Of a stretch of 64,000 bases of DNA, positions 1-10,290 are shown in pieces. The notes under the pieces were generated by a model that was not told the DNA's origin, ran no database searches, and was given only the letters and a program-made list of their open reading frames with translations. Origin of the DNA: Phoronis australis (Eukaryota > Phoronida > Phoronidae); NCBI GenBank assembly GCA_002633005.1, contig NMRA01000205.1, positions 215,498-279,497 on the forward strand. The letters run 5' to 3'. The stretch's first letter is position 1; every line of letters starts with the position of its first letter. Position numbers and translations under genes: made by a program.

Positions 1-10
1 GCATTGCTCT

Positions 11-24
11 GTTGTTGCTGGTGG

Positions 25-78
<54 letters not shown>
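11..78. repeat. (TTG)n microsatellite
   Basis: Almost pure TTG/GTT trinucleotide run at the left edge of the window. It is low-complexity sequence with no coding argument. Confidence 0.9.
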
Positions 79-1796
79 ATTATAAATGATTCCGATGATA
101 TCTCAGTGTAACACGTAAATAACCGTCGCCATCGACATAAATTGTCGCCCGGCCAAAAATATTTTATATCGATGGCGGCAGTGTCGTAACCAGATGAATA
201 CGGGTCGCATGTACATCCTTATTTTGCTAACGCCGTTATGATCGTTGACTGTGGGGGGTCGTGATTGCTACGGTAATACTGACATTACCAGAGCATCTGA
301 GATAGGAGGCAAATGTTGCAACTGGGATGGCCATTGTTGCGGAGGAGCCAGTCGGGGACGCGCCTCTTTTCAAGGTTTAAAAATAAACGCCCTCTGTAGG
401 TTGGTTAGAAGATCTGGTGTACGGTGCAGATTCATTTGGCTCGGGCTGTCCTGGCATGAATTTCAGTTACACTGTTCGGAAGAAATACAAGGAGATTTCG
501 TCTTGGGCTGTATCTAATGCAATACACTCTGCCTGACATCTGCTGATGAGGATGCTGTATACTATATTGCGGGTGAGTAGCTTCAGCTGCGGCAGTGTGC
601 GCTCACACTTGAGCTGAGGTGATACTCTACGCTGTACTAAATTTATCTATAAATTCCTAATTTGAAGCCAATGTAATAAGCTTCCTCAATACGTTTCAAA
701 GCTACACAATAGATCTTTGTCTATTTTTCATCTGTTAGAAAATTCTTATTTGCAAATTTCGGATAGGTGGAGTAATAAGTTTATCACATTTTTCGTAAAT
801 CTTATTGCATCCTGAATTTTTACTGAAGAATATAATTGTTCCAAACGACGTCAACAGTCCAATATAAAGAAATGTAAAATAATTAATAGATGCCTGACTA
901 AATTCTTCCCATTGGCCAAAAGGTAACAATATATAGTTGCTATTTGACCTAGGTTAAATACACGACACTTAACTATATGTATTCCATTCCGTTCGTATCC
1001 TTGGAACAGAGCTCAACATTCCACAGAACATTAGCATAGTAACAGATCAATATATGTGATTAAAAGACCCACGATCTTTCGAAACATACTTGTTTCAGTC
1101 TCAAGTGAAAATAAAATGACACAGCCAACCAACACAGAGCAAAAGTTTGTAACACACACAGTGGGACACGGCAGGTGTGAAATACTGCAAAGAATGACAA
1201 ATGGAGGGAGTAACAGGAAAGTCACGCAAACAAGTGCAGCGTGGAGCGCAACTCTGTATGCTGCTCATTCAAAACAGGTTTCTCAAATGCAATCAAAAGG
1301 GACTCCAATACTTTCAATCACAGCACATCGTGCTTTGCGCATCGAACTGACGTGTTTTCTACAATTTCCTGAAGGGTGATTTTACCTTCATAAATTGCAA
1401 AAAATGTTCTTGCATGTATCGATTTTGAAGATGTACACATAACCGAAGGAAAATATATCAAACCCTTTGACCAATGCAACATTTGAACGAAGACATTCGT
1501 TTATAGGGCATGCAAACTAATAAACCGAACTGCACTGGGCAGCAAGGCGGACTTTCGCTTTAGAAATGTTATTTTTTCATGACGAAGTTGGAGGACTTCC
1601 TATTCCGATAATAACATCTAGGTAATCATCGGGCTTACAAACTTTAACATTATCCCTGATGATTTTCTTAATGGCGTGTTCCTCTAGGAGTTAATTATGG
1701 AACATAACATTTTTGTAATATTACAATGTAGTGATACGTCCTATATGTTGATTATCCTTCCGCACTAGTTTCATATACGTTCTTTTGTAGTTGTGC
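79..1796. other. No gene recognised
   Basis: Only short overlapping ORFs on both strands are present (for example around 245-517 and 1031-1379). They have no recognisable domain, plausible splice context or compositional bias, so I see nothing I can support here. Confidence 0.5.
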
Positions 1797-1870
1797 GCCT
1801 GCTGTGGCTTAGAGGTAACCTGTGCGCTTGCCTATTTCTCAGCGTGGGTGCAAATCGCACGCAAAGTTGT
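1797..1870 (+). repeat. Degenerate tRNA-derived (SINE-like) sequence
   Basis: An A-box-like TGGCTTAGAGG at 1805-1815 is followed about 32 bases later by a B-box-like GGTGCAAATCG at 1847-1857, which is tRNA spacing. The two arms do not fold into a clean cloverleaf, so this looks like a decayed SINE head or tRNA pseudogene rather than a functional tRNA. Confidence 0.4.
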
Positions 1871-2472
1871 TTTCGACTTTCTCTCCAGTTCATTAAATCA
1901 CATAGTGACAAACCTAATTTTCTGAATGAAATGGGAATGTCATGACGAATTCTGTAACGATAGTGATGAGATCTTCAACATACCCAGTAAAGTTCTAGAA
2001 ATTTAAAATAATTTTCAGAACAATTTAAACTCCTGTAGAATACTGAAAACGACTTTTGACGTGCTGGAAGTATAATTCAAACTATTCAGAAGTAAAATGT
2101 TCTGAAATTAAGTTGGTCTGTCTCACTCAAAAGAATCAATAACCCCAGACTTGACATCGAAGTTGCATTCTTGAAGCTAATTGTTCAAACGAGTTGTAGC
2201 AATTAACCTTTAATTGTAAAATAATTTTATATTGGTGAAGAGACTGAGAGTAAATTTCATTGGCATTAACGAACAAAACATGCCTAACCTCAATGACATG
2301 ATCAAGCAATTAACCATTTATGAACTGACCTAAGAGCTTTTTACGGCAACGGATTTCCGCGCTTACAGTGTGACGATTGCAAACAATTCAGATTTCGCAC
2401 AAAGGTATCTCACTCATATTCATAACTTTATGGGTTATTACACGATTGTATCTGCCACTCGAGGCTAATATT

Positions 2473-2490
2473 GTGGTATAAAAGCAAATA
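2473..2490 (+). promoter_or_regulatory. Possible TATA box upstream of TRP-like gene A
   Basis: A TATAAAAG sequence occurs near 2477-2484, about 390 bp before the chosen ATG at 2868. The aligned place in unit B (around 11003) reads ATAAAAGG. The assignment rests on motif and position only; a TATA-like string in AT-rich DNA is weak evidence. Confidence 0.2.
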
Positions 2491-2522
2491 ATTCGACTAA
2501 AACTCTATCATACTCTCCGTGA

Positions 2523-2765
2523 CACAGATTGGATATTATGGTTCTTGGTGGGTGGTCCGTTTCCACACTGAGTCGTGTAATTCTCCTAAAGCGTAGGTCA
2601 CGCTTGCCTGTTTAGCAGACTTTGAAAGGAGTTTTCAAATTTTGTTCCAAACTTTGAAGGTTGTTGACGGTTACAGAGCATTGTTTTTCTTTTAGAAAAC
2701 TAGGTGGGAAAGCAGTTATTAATAACTGTTCATTGGTAGAAACTGGGTTGGTATCCTTTTAAAAG
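2523..2765 (+). repeat. Upstream block, one of four copies
   Basis: This block (ggtgggtgg..., gcgtaggtcacgcttg, gactttgaaaggagttttca, cagagcatt, actgttcatt) precedes the TRP-like gene. It recurs at about 6745-6995 inside the same unit and at 11045-11263 and 18375-18625 in unit B. The copy at 6745 is not followed by a TRP-like gene. This suggests an older local duplication of the 5' flank before the 8-10 kb tandem duplication. Confidence 0.75.
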
Positions 2766-2867
2766 TCCAGCTATTCGACGAATGTTAAGGGTGACAAACA
2801 TCTGAAGGGCAATCCTTGAACTGCAGTGGTTCAAAATCTTGTCGTATAACTCCTCAGAACAACTGTA

Positions 2868-4617
2868 ATGTCTGTAACACCAGTAACCACGACATCTTGG
2901 ATTCCAATGGAGTACCAGACAATGCCAATTGAGGATTATCGAGACTGGTTCAATTGCTTGAGGAGTGGAGATGCAAAAACAGCAAGAACAATGCTAAGCA
3001 CAGCTACTGGTTCAATCAAAGATTTGATGATCAACGGAACCTTCTCAGGCGACCTACAGATTGACAAATGGTTGATGTTCGTGGAAAATACGAGTGGTGA
3101 GAAAATCGCAAGGAAAAACTTCCCACATTGCTTTAAACAGCCTCTGACTATCGCTGTTCTTTCGAAATCTACAACAATGGTACAACTTCTGTTAGAGTCA
3201 GGTGCTGACGTGTTGAAGAAAGAGGCAAATGAAAACAACATAATACATGTTCTCGTTCACTTAGCTAATGCTGAGCCCATGCTTGAGCATGTTTATGGCA
3301 ATATCTATACACTGATATCGGAGCAATTACGCAACTCTGGAAACATTGGTATGTTAAAAGTTTTACTACTTGCTGAAAACCGAACGAAATTACGACCACT
3401 AGAGTTGTCGAGTCAAGTACTTATATATTTCAACTGATTTTTAACACAGAAAGTGTGTACAGAGTAACACGCCGGAAAGGACTGCTCACAGAACACCTGT
3501 ATGACGTAACAGACTACAATGGTTCTCGAGCGACAAGGAGGCATGTGTCACCCCTAAAAATGCTAATGTTGACAAATTATGAAAATCTGAATGAACAAAA
3601 ATTCCAGACATTAAATAACAATCTGAAGCCCCTGTCTGTGATTTTTCGTAAAAGTATGCGCTGGATGTCTTTGATATGGTTTGGATACCATTTTCTGTAC
3701 GTGGTCAATCTTCTAACTTTTACACAGTACTACATGGAACTGACCACGAACCAAACATCATCTTGCCCCGACGATGGATTTGAAACAGCGAAAGAAACTT
3801 CAAGGAAATTTTTCATGTATTCAACATTCGTCGTTCTTCTTCTGCGCACATTCACCGGTGTACTTGGAGAAGCGATGAGACTTTATAGTTATCTAAAACA
3901 TCGAAATGCAACAAGGCAAAACTGGAAAGTTGATTACGTTGTCAACAATTGTGTGTTCCTTTTTTTGACAGTGTCCATGTCATTTTTGCTGCATATTTTA
4001 CTTTTATGTCGAACTGTTCTTCATTGCCTGAAACTAAAATATGGATAGCTTTGAATATGTTCTCCGGCGTAGGAGCATTCATGCGTATTCTTCAAATATT
4101 GCCGTTTATTGGTTTTTTAGTAATCGTTCTTCACCGCATGTTGATAATATTTGTAAAATTCTGCAGTTTACTAGGAATAGTTTTGACGGTTTTCGCTTTT
4201 GTCTTCAGTTTGTTAGATATACCTAATTTTGACGCTTTCGACAAAAGTATTTATTTTACCTTTCTCATTGTTCTGAACATGAACCCGGATGTTGCAGCCA
4301 CCGGCAGCAATGAAAGCGTGGTTCACACGTTTCACGTTTTATTCATCGTCATTGCGGTTATCTTGATGTTAAACTTTCTTATTGCGCTGATGTCCGATTC
4401 CGTGTCGAGGATGACAGGACACAAACAGTTCATTGAAGAGTTGTACAGGCTTGACGTGAGCCACGATTGTGAGATGTATCTCACGACTATACCCGTAGTA
4501 AGGCGACTGTTTAGTAGTCTCTTGGATCGTAGATATAAGATTGTGAATGGTCGGCGGTACGTTGCTGTAGTGGAGTTTAATGCCAGTGAAGCTGTTGCAG
4601 CTGAACATCCAGTGTGA
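2868..4617 (+). CDS. TRP-like cation channel, copy A (two frameshifts)
   Basis: A small ankyrin-plus-six-transmembrane channel of about 583 codons if the two breaks are ignored. The first part (2868 to ~3415) gives ankyrin-like helices (KQPLTIAVLS, VQLLLESGADV, then a KLRPLELSSQ segment as in TRPV-type proteins). Membrane segments follow: S1 near WMSLIWFGYHFLYVV, S2 near FMYSTFVVLLL, S3, S4 (IWIALNMFSGVGAFM), S5 (FCSLLGIVLTVFAFVFSLL), a re-entrant pore (FTFLIVLNMNPDV) and S6 (VILMLNFLIALMSDSV). The NFLIAL end of S6 is typical of TRP channels. The frame shifts by one base between about 3414 and 3430, and again in a T7 run at 3960-3966 where copy B has a longer run and stays open. Both breaks look like single-base deletions, so this may be a sequencing error or an early pseudogene. 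The ATG at 2868 is followed by a plausible cytosolic N terminus. AATAAA signals lie near 5134 and 5150. The exact TRP subfamily is uncertain. Confidence 0.72.
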
Positions 4618-5236
4618 TCTTATGCTACCTGGTGTTATAAACAGGTGTGCAATAAGATATTCCGCGTAAATTCAGACTGTCACGGTACTGCCCACGGTGA
4701 GATACAGTGACCTCGAGGACGCGTTGCTTAGACCCAAGATATTATCCAAGCACTTAGAGGCGAAAAACCTTCGTTTATTGAACGGAAGCAGTATACTTAT
4801 CGCATAATTCAACATTCATACATCACTGACCGCCATTTTGATAGGTAACTCTAATAAGATATATGCTCGCGTGATTTTGGGTGGTATTGCTTTTTGGCGA
4901 GACATTTAGGCTTACGAAAGTCAGCTACGTTGGATCGCAATCCTAAAACAGTAGCAAAATCATTAGTGCTTTGGTAGGAAACAGGACGAAAACAGCTGGT
5001 CTTTCGCGGATGGAGTACGGTAACAATCTCGCCACACATCGTGACGATTGATCCCGATTTCCAGCACCTTAGTTCAAGATCGGGACAGTGCCTTAGACAA
5101 TGAGTTAGTTTTCAAGACTTGTCTTCGTATCTAAATAAAACTGACTTCGAAATAAAAATTGCGTTTATATTTTCCAGAGGGTTCATATCATTACCTCATT
5201 CATGGTGTGCAAAAGATAGATGTGTACAGAAAATGC

Positions 5237-5513
5237 CATAACGTAGAATTGCCGTGAAGACCTGACAGGGACCTGAGGGGTCTCAAACTTCACTGGCTTT
5301 TCTACACTATTCTTAAAAAGCTGTGCCCAGTTACACATTTTGTGTCATGAAAGAGATAATCATACCTGCAGCTGACGCGGCAAGTACAACTACTTTCGTT
5401 TATCACATTGGTTTAGACTCACAGTAGAACTGTGGTTTTCTGTTGAGCCCAGACCGCCCGGAGTTGGCCATATACCAACTCCGGACGGTCTCTCACGGCA
5501 ATTTAGCGTTATG
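5237..5513. mobile_element. 277-bp MITE with ~26-bp terminal inverted repeats
   Basis: The left end CATAACGTAGAATTGCCGTG matches the reverse complement of the right end (CATAACGCTAAATTGCCGTG) with few mismatches. Unit B has the uninterrupted flanks joined around 17088, so this is an insertion into unit A after duplication, or a loss from B. There is no coding capacity. A strong 17-bp hairpin lies inside at 5451-5491. The target duplication is unclear and the superfamily is not assigned. Confidence 0.8.
5451..5491. other. Near-perfect hairpin inside the MITE
   Basis: The arm AGACCGCCCGGAGTTGG at 5451-5467 pairs with CCAACTCCGGACGGTCT at 5475-5491, with one mismatch and a seven-base loop. It is GC-rich in an AT-rich setting and probably forms a secondary structure of the MITE. 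Confidence 0.8.
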
Positions 5514-7116
5514 TGTATGACCACGCATTCAAATAAACAACAGTCGATTTCAATCTGTCCGCGGAGCAGTGGTTAGTTATTGACAAAAGCCCCTAAAGAT
5601 GAGGCTGCAACGTAGGCAGCAGAAATGACGAAACAACTAACCTGACACCTGGGTGCTTTTTATTTTCTTTTCCCATAAAAAGAAGACAGTGACATAAAAT
5701 TTTGTGATTTTGCCCTGTAATGAGTGCAAATATTTTGAGTAATCAACTACAAATAGATCATACTGCGTTACCGGCTTTAGCCTACTGATGCAATAATCAG
5801 TGTTTGCTAACAGAAAGTTGTTGTGAAACAATAACTCGATTTTATATGCTATGGTCAGATATTAGGGGAAAACCTTCTTCAGATGTACATACAGTATTCA
5901 AATCATTGTTATAATTGTGTATCTTTTCCCTGAACGATTCTGTGGAAGAGGAACCTGGTCTCGCGGCCCCCGACGTGTAAGTAGATTTGCAATTCTGCGG
6001 CGAATTCAGACACCAAAACATTCATATGCACATTATTTCTTTGGCTCAGTAGTCTAGTACTTTCATGACTTGAAGTTTTCAACTTTCGCAGCCGACTAAC
6101 CCGGCTGATTTATGTTCATAATGTCTCCATTCCGGCCGTGACGGGCCTGATCGGGTTCCGAGCCACTGGGATATAACGAGCGTTTAGTGTTTAGAACTGA
6201 AAAAATCGCCAGTCTAAAATTACAACACACGGCTGTGCTCTCCTGTCTGTATTTCACTCAAGAATAACTCTATCTCCGAACAGACTACAAACTTCCCGCG
6301 AACGACATCGGTAAGTGGCCTACCGAACTTTGTAGTCTGCGGCACGTTCAAAATTTCTATTACTCTGTAACAGCGAAATAAAACAACACATTTGTTTAAA
6401 AACCTAATGTAGTTTTAGGGTTTTACATCAAATTTTGATGATTAATTGGTGTAAAACAGTGACATCAAGCGATAAGCTGACACCAATAAGCAACTTGTGA
6501 ACTGCTGAGCAGACTGTGTTAGAACCTGTGACGACATTAGTTAATTTCAGCACCTCCGTTTGCCGTCTGGTGTCAGGTAAAAGAAGTGATTTGCTGTTAT
6601 CGAGTGAAACTACTACATCTAAATTGATACAAAATACGTTGTTTATTGGTGGCGTTAACCTTTAACCAATCTTCGGTCACCTGCATCATTGACGTCAACT
6701 TTCCATGTTTGCAGGAATCAACTAAAAACTCATACTCTTTACTATGTCAGAGATTGGACATTCTGGTCGTTAGTGGGTGGGCTTTTCCGCAGTTGCCGTG
6801 TAATTTACTAAAAGCGTACTAGGCCACGCTTGCCCGTTTAGTAGACTTTGAAAGGAGTTTTCAAATTTCCGTCCAAGCTTAAGGGTTGTGGAGAGTTACA
6901 CTGAGCATTATTTTGTTTCAAAAAACATAAAGGCAAACTCGTTTGTAGTTTCTGTGAATTGGCCAAAACCGGGTCTGGCATCCTTTTGAACCACCTCCTG
7001 TGTTATCTGAGCGGTTATCAGTATCAAATTCAGTCACATCCTGTCTTTGAACTAGAAAAAATCCATCCACTGTGTGATGTTCTTCGTCCACAGTCAACAA
7101 ACTCGTTCGATGAGGC
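5514..7116. other. Non-coding part of unit A
   Basis: Alignable to 17096-18740 in unit B, with scattered indels and no frame conserved between the copies, which argues against coding function. It includes the second upstream-type block at about 6745-6995. Confidence 0.6.
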
Positions 7117-7910
7117 CAGTGAAACGGATTGTTCTAAAATCCCCTCGACCCTACACCTCACGACCCCCTCAACCCACGGACAACGAGCCCCTCAACCCAC
7201 GACCCCCTTGACCCACGACCCACTTCTTACAATTCTCGAAGCTGTGTTCGACTCCGTTATGTTATTGATTCACCTTCGTCTGGTCGTGAGCTCGGCTGGC
7301 TTTCCATATTTTTTGCCATTAAGAGAATCGATTCAGCAAATTTCAAAGAAGCCAAAACAAAAAAAACGTGACCACATTAAATCAAGTACCCACCAATGTT
7401 ACAAATTGTTTCGTTCCCGGCAGAGTGTAAACGTCTCCTCTGCTCTTTAGTGAATGGCAGATTCAAGCTGTTATGGGGAGAGTGCGAGAAGGCCATGAAT
7501 ATGTAATTTTTTCAGTAAATACACATGTCAGTTTGAAAAAACAATCTGTTAATAGTCACATATAGCATATCGTATGCGAGTATGAGGCAGAAAGTAAATA
7601 ATAAAACTGAAATCATGTGTATACACGTTTTCGTACTCTCTCCCTAAATCAAGTAGAACAGAGTCCGTGACAACGATAGCACTCTCACAATCCGCCTTTT
7701 CATGCGCTGTTAGGCCAATTTCTGTTTTTAACCACCTTTATTGATCCAGAGCAGTAGGTAAGTCTAAGGGGAAAGTCAATCAGCGACGTAATAAGTTTTT
7801 GAAGTGTGTAAAAAGGGCAAAGATGCCTCTATTGCCGTTTGTCGTTGGTCGAGGGCCGGATCTTGGGATGTGGGGGTCGAGGGGGTTCTAGAACAATCCC
7901 AGTGAAACTG
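7117..7910. repeat. Inverted repeat flanking ~800 bp (unit A copy)
   Basis: The left arm from 7117 (cagtgaaacggattgttcta... ctcgaccc) is inverted at about 7845-7910 (...ggtcgagggggttctagaacaatcccagtgaaactg). The same pair occurs in unit B at about 18746-19530. The left arm also contains a short tandem CAACCCACGACCCCCT-type array. It may be an old MITE; ends and target duplication are not clear. Confidence 0.5.
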
Positions 7911-8068
7911 CAAAGTCATTTGCTGGTGTTAATGATAGACCCCTTTATGTGGGAAACCATTTCGTTCCTTTGATTTTCTCACATAACTTTTATTTCACGA
8001 TTACATGAATTTTGTCACACGATACGACTCGCGTACGCATGAGCATAACTTCGCCCTTATGTACACGA

Positions 8069-8290
8069 CAGGGGCGGATCCAGGATTTTGATTTAGGGGA
8101 GGGGGGCAGGTCAGAGTATTGGCCACTGAGGATTTTGCCCGTCAGACATTCGTACCCTTGAACTGCCAAATGGACAGGGAATCTGGAAGAATTTTAGGGG
8201 GGCCATTAATGAGGGAAGTTCACAGGTCTGCGTGCATGGCCACTCTCCATGGGATGTGTGAGCAGGGTTGTTCGGCTTGGCTCTTAAATA
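8069..8290. mobile_element. CAGGGGCGGATCC-type MITE (unit A copy)
   Basis: It begins CAGGGGCGGATCCAGGATTT at 8069. The first ~130 bp match, inverted, the element at 45126-45281, and match directly the copy at 19689. The right end is not clear. CAG(N)GGCG-type termini are seen in hAT-like elements, but the superfamily is not proven here. It was inserted before the segmental duplication because both units carry it. Confidence 0.55.
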
Positions 8291-9868
8291 TTGAATGTTT
8301 CTCTGGGTAAAACGTTCACTTTTAATTAGCGGGTTATGCTCGTTTTTGCTGTAATAAATAGTCGCGCTCAAATTTTACAACCTTTCGCGCGAGGGGAAAC
8401 AAATTCGAATTTGATTTACTCTGTTCGGATATGAAAATATTTTCCCATTATTCTGTTTATGAGTTACAGGAATTTAATGCCCAGTTACCTTTTGCAAACA
8501 CCAGGTCAACCGAAACGGTCGTCACGCCCCCTGTAACCAGGCCTTCCGCCATGAAAAATCGTTTATACCGTGTGACTTTCCTTATTCAAATTAGGGTTGA
8601 TTTCTTGACTTGGAATGAAGTAACGGGCAAGAGTTTCAGACTAGGCTCAACTGACCAGTTGGTTTGACGTGTCGAGTCTAAATTTTTACGCTGAGCATGG
8701 AGTCAAGCGAAAATAAAACGTATATTCTTTGCAAGCCTAGAGACGTCTTGTGATAATTAATTAGACTGATGTTGATACCCGTTTTTACGATGGTAAAATA
8801 GTCGAATTTATTTTTGGACTTCAAATTTTCTGCAAAGCGCGCCCACCTTTTTATTGTCCGTCGTTGAGCTTCAGCACGAAACGGGAGACACAGTTATATG
8901 CAGATGTGCCATCTCAAGACTTAATAAGTCGAATTGGCTTATCTAAGCTTGCTCTCATTTTCAAGGTCACCAGAAAGTTTGAGTTCTACTGCGTTTAGGC
9001 CTAGATGCCACCTGATCACAGAGAAGGTGGATCCGGGGTCTGATCCTCTGTCTGAAGAGTTCATATTTGAACACAGGTTAGAGTCTAATCTACCGTCTTA
9101 ACACGTCCACCCACACTTCAATTGGCAGACCTGCCTTCTTGCTTTGAGAAGATAGCTTGCATGCCAAAGCGATAACTTTTGGTTTGGCACTGTTTGTCAT
9201 CGTGGTCACACGTTGTGTCGCCCGTAGCGGCGAGTCTTTTTTGTTCGAGTGTTTTGTCGTTTGCTTTTTCTTTATGATCGTTTCTCGGCCCACAAAATAC
9301 GTAAAATGTACTGTATCTTCCTCAGCATGTTCTAGATCAATAATTGATTGTATAGTATACTTCTATGCTCTATCTATCAGTGTGCTTACAGCGATACGTA
9401 GTATTTTAGCGTTTACCTGGGTTTTCTTGTTCAATTTCTTAAAGGTCCGATACGACCATTTTTAAAGGGTAAATGAGTTGATTTTTATTGATTTTTCCAG
9501 GTCATACCTGGTTTCTTAGTGCCTATATCTCTTTATTATCAGCTTCTATCGTCTGTTTCTTCGATGCTTTTGGGAAATAAATTAGTCAAGTTGCTGTTAG
9601 AATGTGTTAGTTACGTCATTAGAGACCAAGAGGCTGAATACACGTGATAGGAAAAGCTATTAGCTTTTTCTGGTGTAAGATTATCATAATCAGGCCTGAG
9701 AATGTGATGAATTTAAGCAACAACCCGATGAATGTTGCTGCTCGGGTTTCTTTGATCTCGAAACCCTCTCAGCTTTACTGAGTTTTCTGTTGTGAAAGTG
9801 GAGATGACATCATGCTGAGCGTTCACAAGTATGAGGTCAAAAATAAAAGCATAGCTGGGTTGGATCTG

Positions 9869-10144
9869 GTAGATGAATGTGGCTCCAGTTATATAGGTGA
9901 AACTGTTCGTCATTTGAAAACCAGGACCAAGAAACATCTAAAATCTGACAGAAATTCGCATGTAAATATTCACCTACAGAACTCCAATCATTGTTTTCAG
10001 CAGTGCTCTTTCAATGATTTTGCAATAATAGACCGGGCAGTAACAACAAAGGAGCTTAAAATTCGTGAGACTCTACTCATCAGTTGGTGCAAGCCCAATC
10101 TCAATAGGCAACTGGCACACCACAGGTTGTCATTGTTGGTCTAG
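9869..10144 (+). pseudogene. Penelope-like element, C-terminal GIY-YIG fragment
   Basis: The open frame from codon 9869 encodes the end of a Penelope-like polyprotein. It has a GIY-YIG endonuclease core (CGSSYIGETVRHLKTR), a downstream glutamate in ELKIRETLLISW, and the common KPNLNRQ end, then stops at 10144. The reverse transcriptase part is missing. The frame upstream (9812-9868) belongs to the duplicated unit, not to the element. The fragment starts exactly where the similarity between units A and B ends, so it lies at the junction of the tandem duplication. Penelope-like elements are commonly 5'-truncated, which fits. Confidence 0.8.
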
Positions 10145-10290
10145 TTCATTGTCACTCCCTGTAACTGACTGTATCTGTGCTTTATTACTTGTTGCTGGGC
10201 CTAGCTAGGTGGCCACTGCATTCTCTTCTGATGATTGTGTTTGAATAAATGACACCGAAACATGTCAAGTCAACTTAAAACCATTTTTGT
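10145..10290 (+). mobile_element. Penelope-like element 3' tail
   Basis: The tail following the stop at 10144 matches both arms of the palindromic insertion at 34148-34479 (gggcctagc..ggtggccactg, then ataaa.gacaccgaaac). It therefore belongs to the same Penelope-like family. It contains the hammerhead-like motif described separately. Confidence 0.7.
10225..10269 (+). ncRNA. Hammerhead-ribozyme-like motif in Penelope tail
   Basis: The core CTGATGA (10228-10234) and GAAA (10257-10260) enclose a 4-5 bp stem (TGTGT with ACACC). They are followed by CATGTC and then AAG (10267-10269), which could pair with CTT (10225-10227) as a minimal stem I. Stem III would be only one or two pairs. Hammerhead motifs with very short stem III are known in Penelope-like elements. 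An extra T separates the core from stem II, and stem I is only three pairs, so activity is doubtful. The 34-kb copies read CTGGTGA, which loses a core adenine. Confidence 0.35.

Larger units (their letters stand above)
1916..9871. repeat. Segmental duplication, unit A
   Basis: The sequence from 1916 to 9871 aligns in order with 10414-20920. Shared landmarks include the start (ttttctgaat), the TRP-like gene, its 3' flank, long non-coding stretches around 5.5-8.8 kb, and the block at 9387-9871. Most of the alignment is diverged by substitutions and small indels. Large differences are a 277-bp MITE only in A (5237-5513), about 550 bp around 8834-9387 absent from B, a 3.9-kb element only in B, and a missing middle of the gene in B. 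Confidence 0.9.

Noticed and set aside
3349-3449. Intron with GTATGT donor inside TRP-like copy A
   Set aside because: It restores the frame but removes the LRPLEL segment that is typical of the family; a one-base break explains the data better. Kept as an alternative to test.
6959-7450. 163-codon ORF and its unit-B counterparts (18698-19142)
   Set aside because: The frames are not conserved between the duplicated copies; proline/threonine content comes from the CAACCCACGACC repeat.
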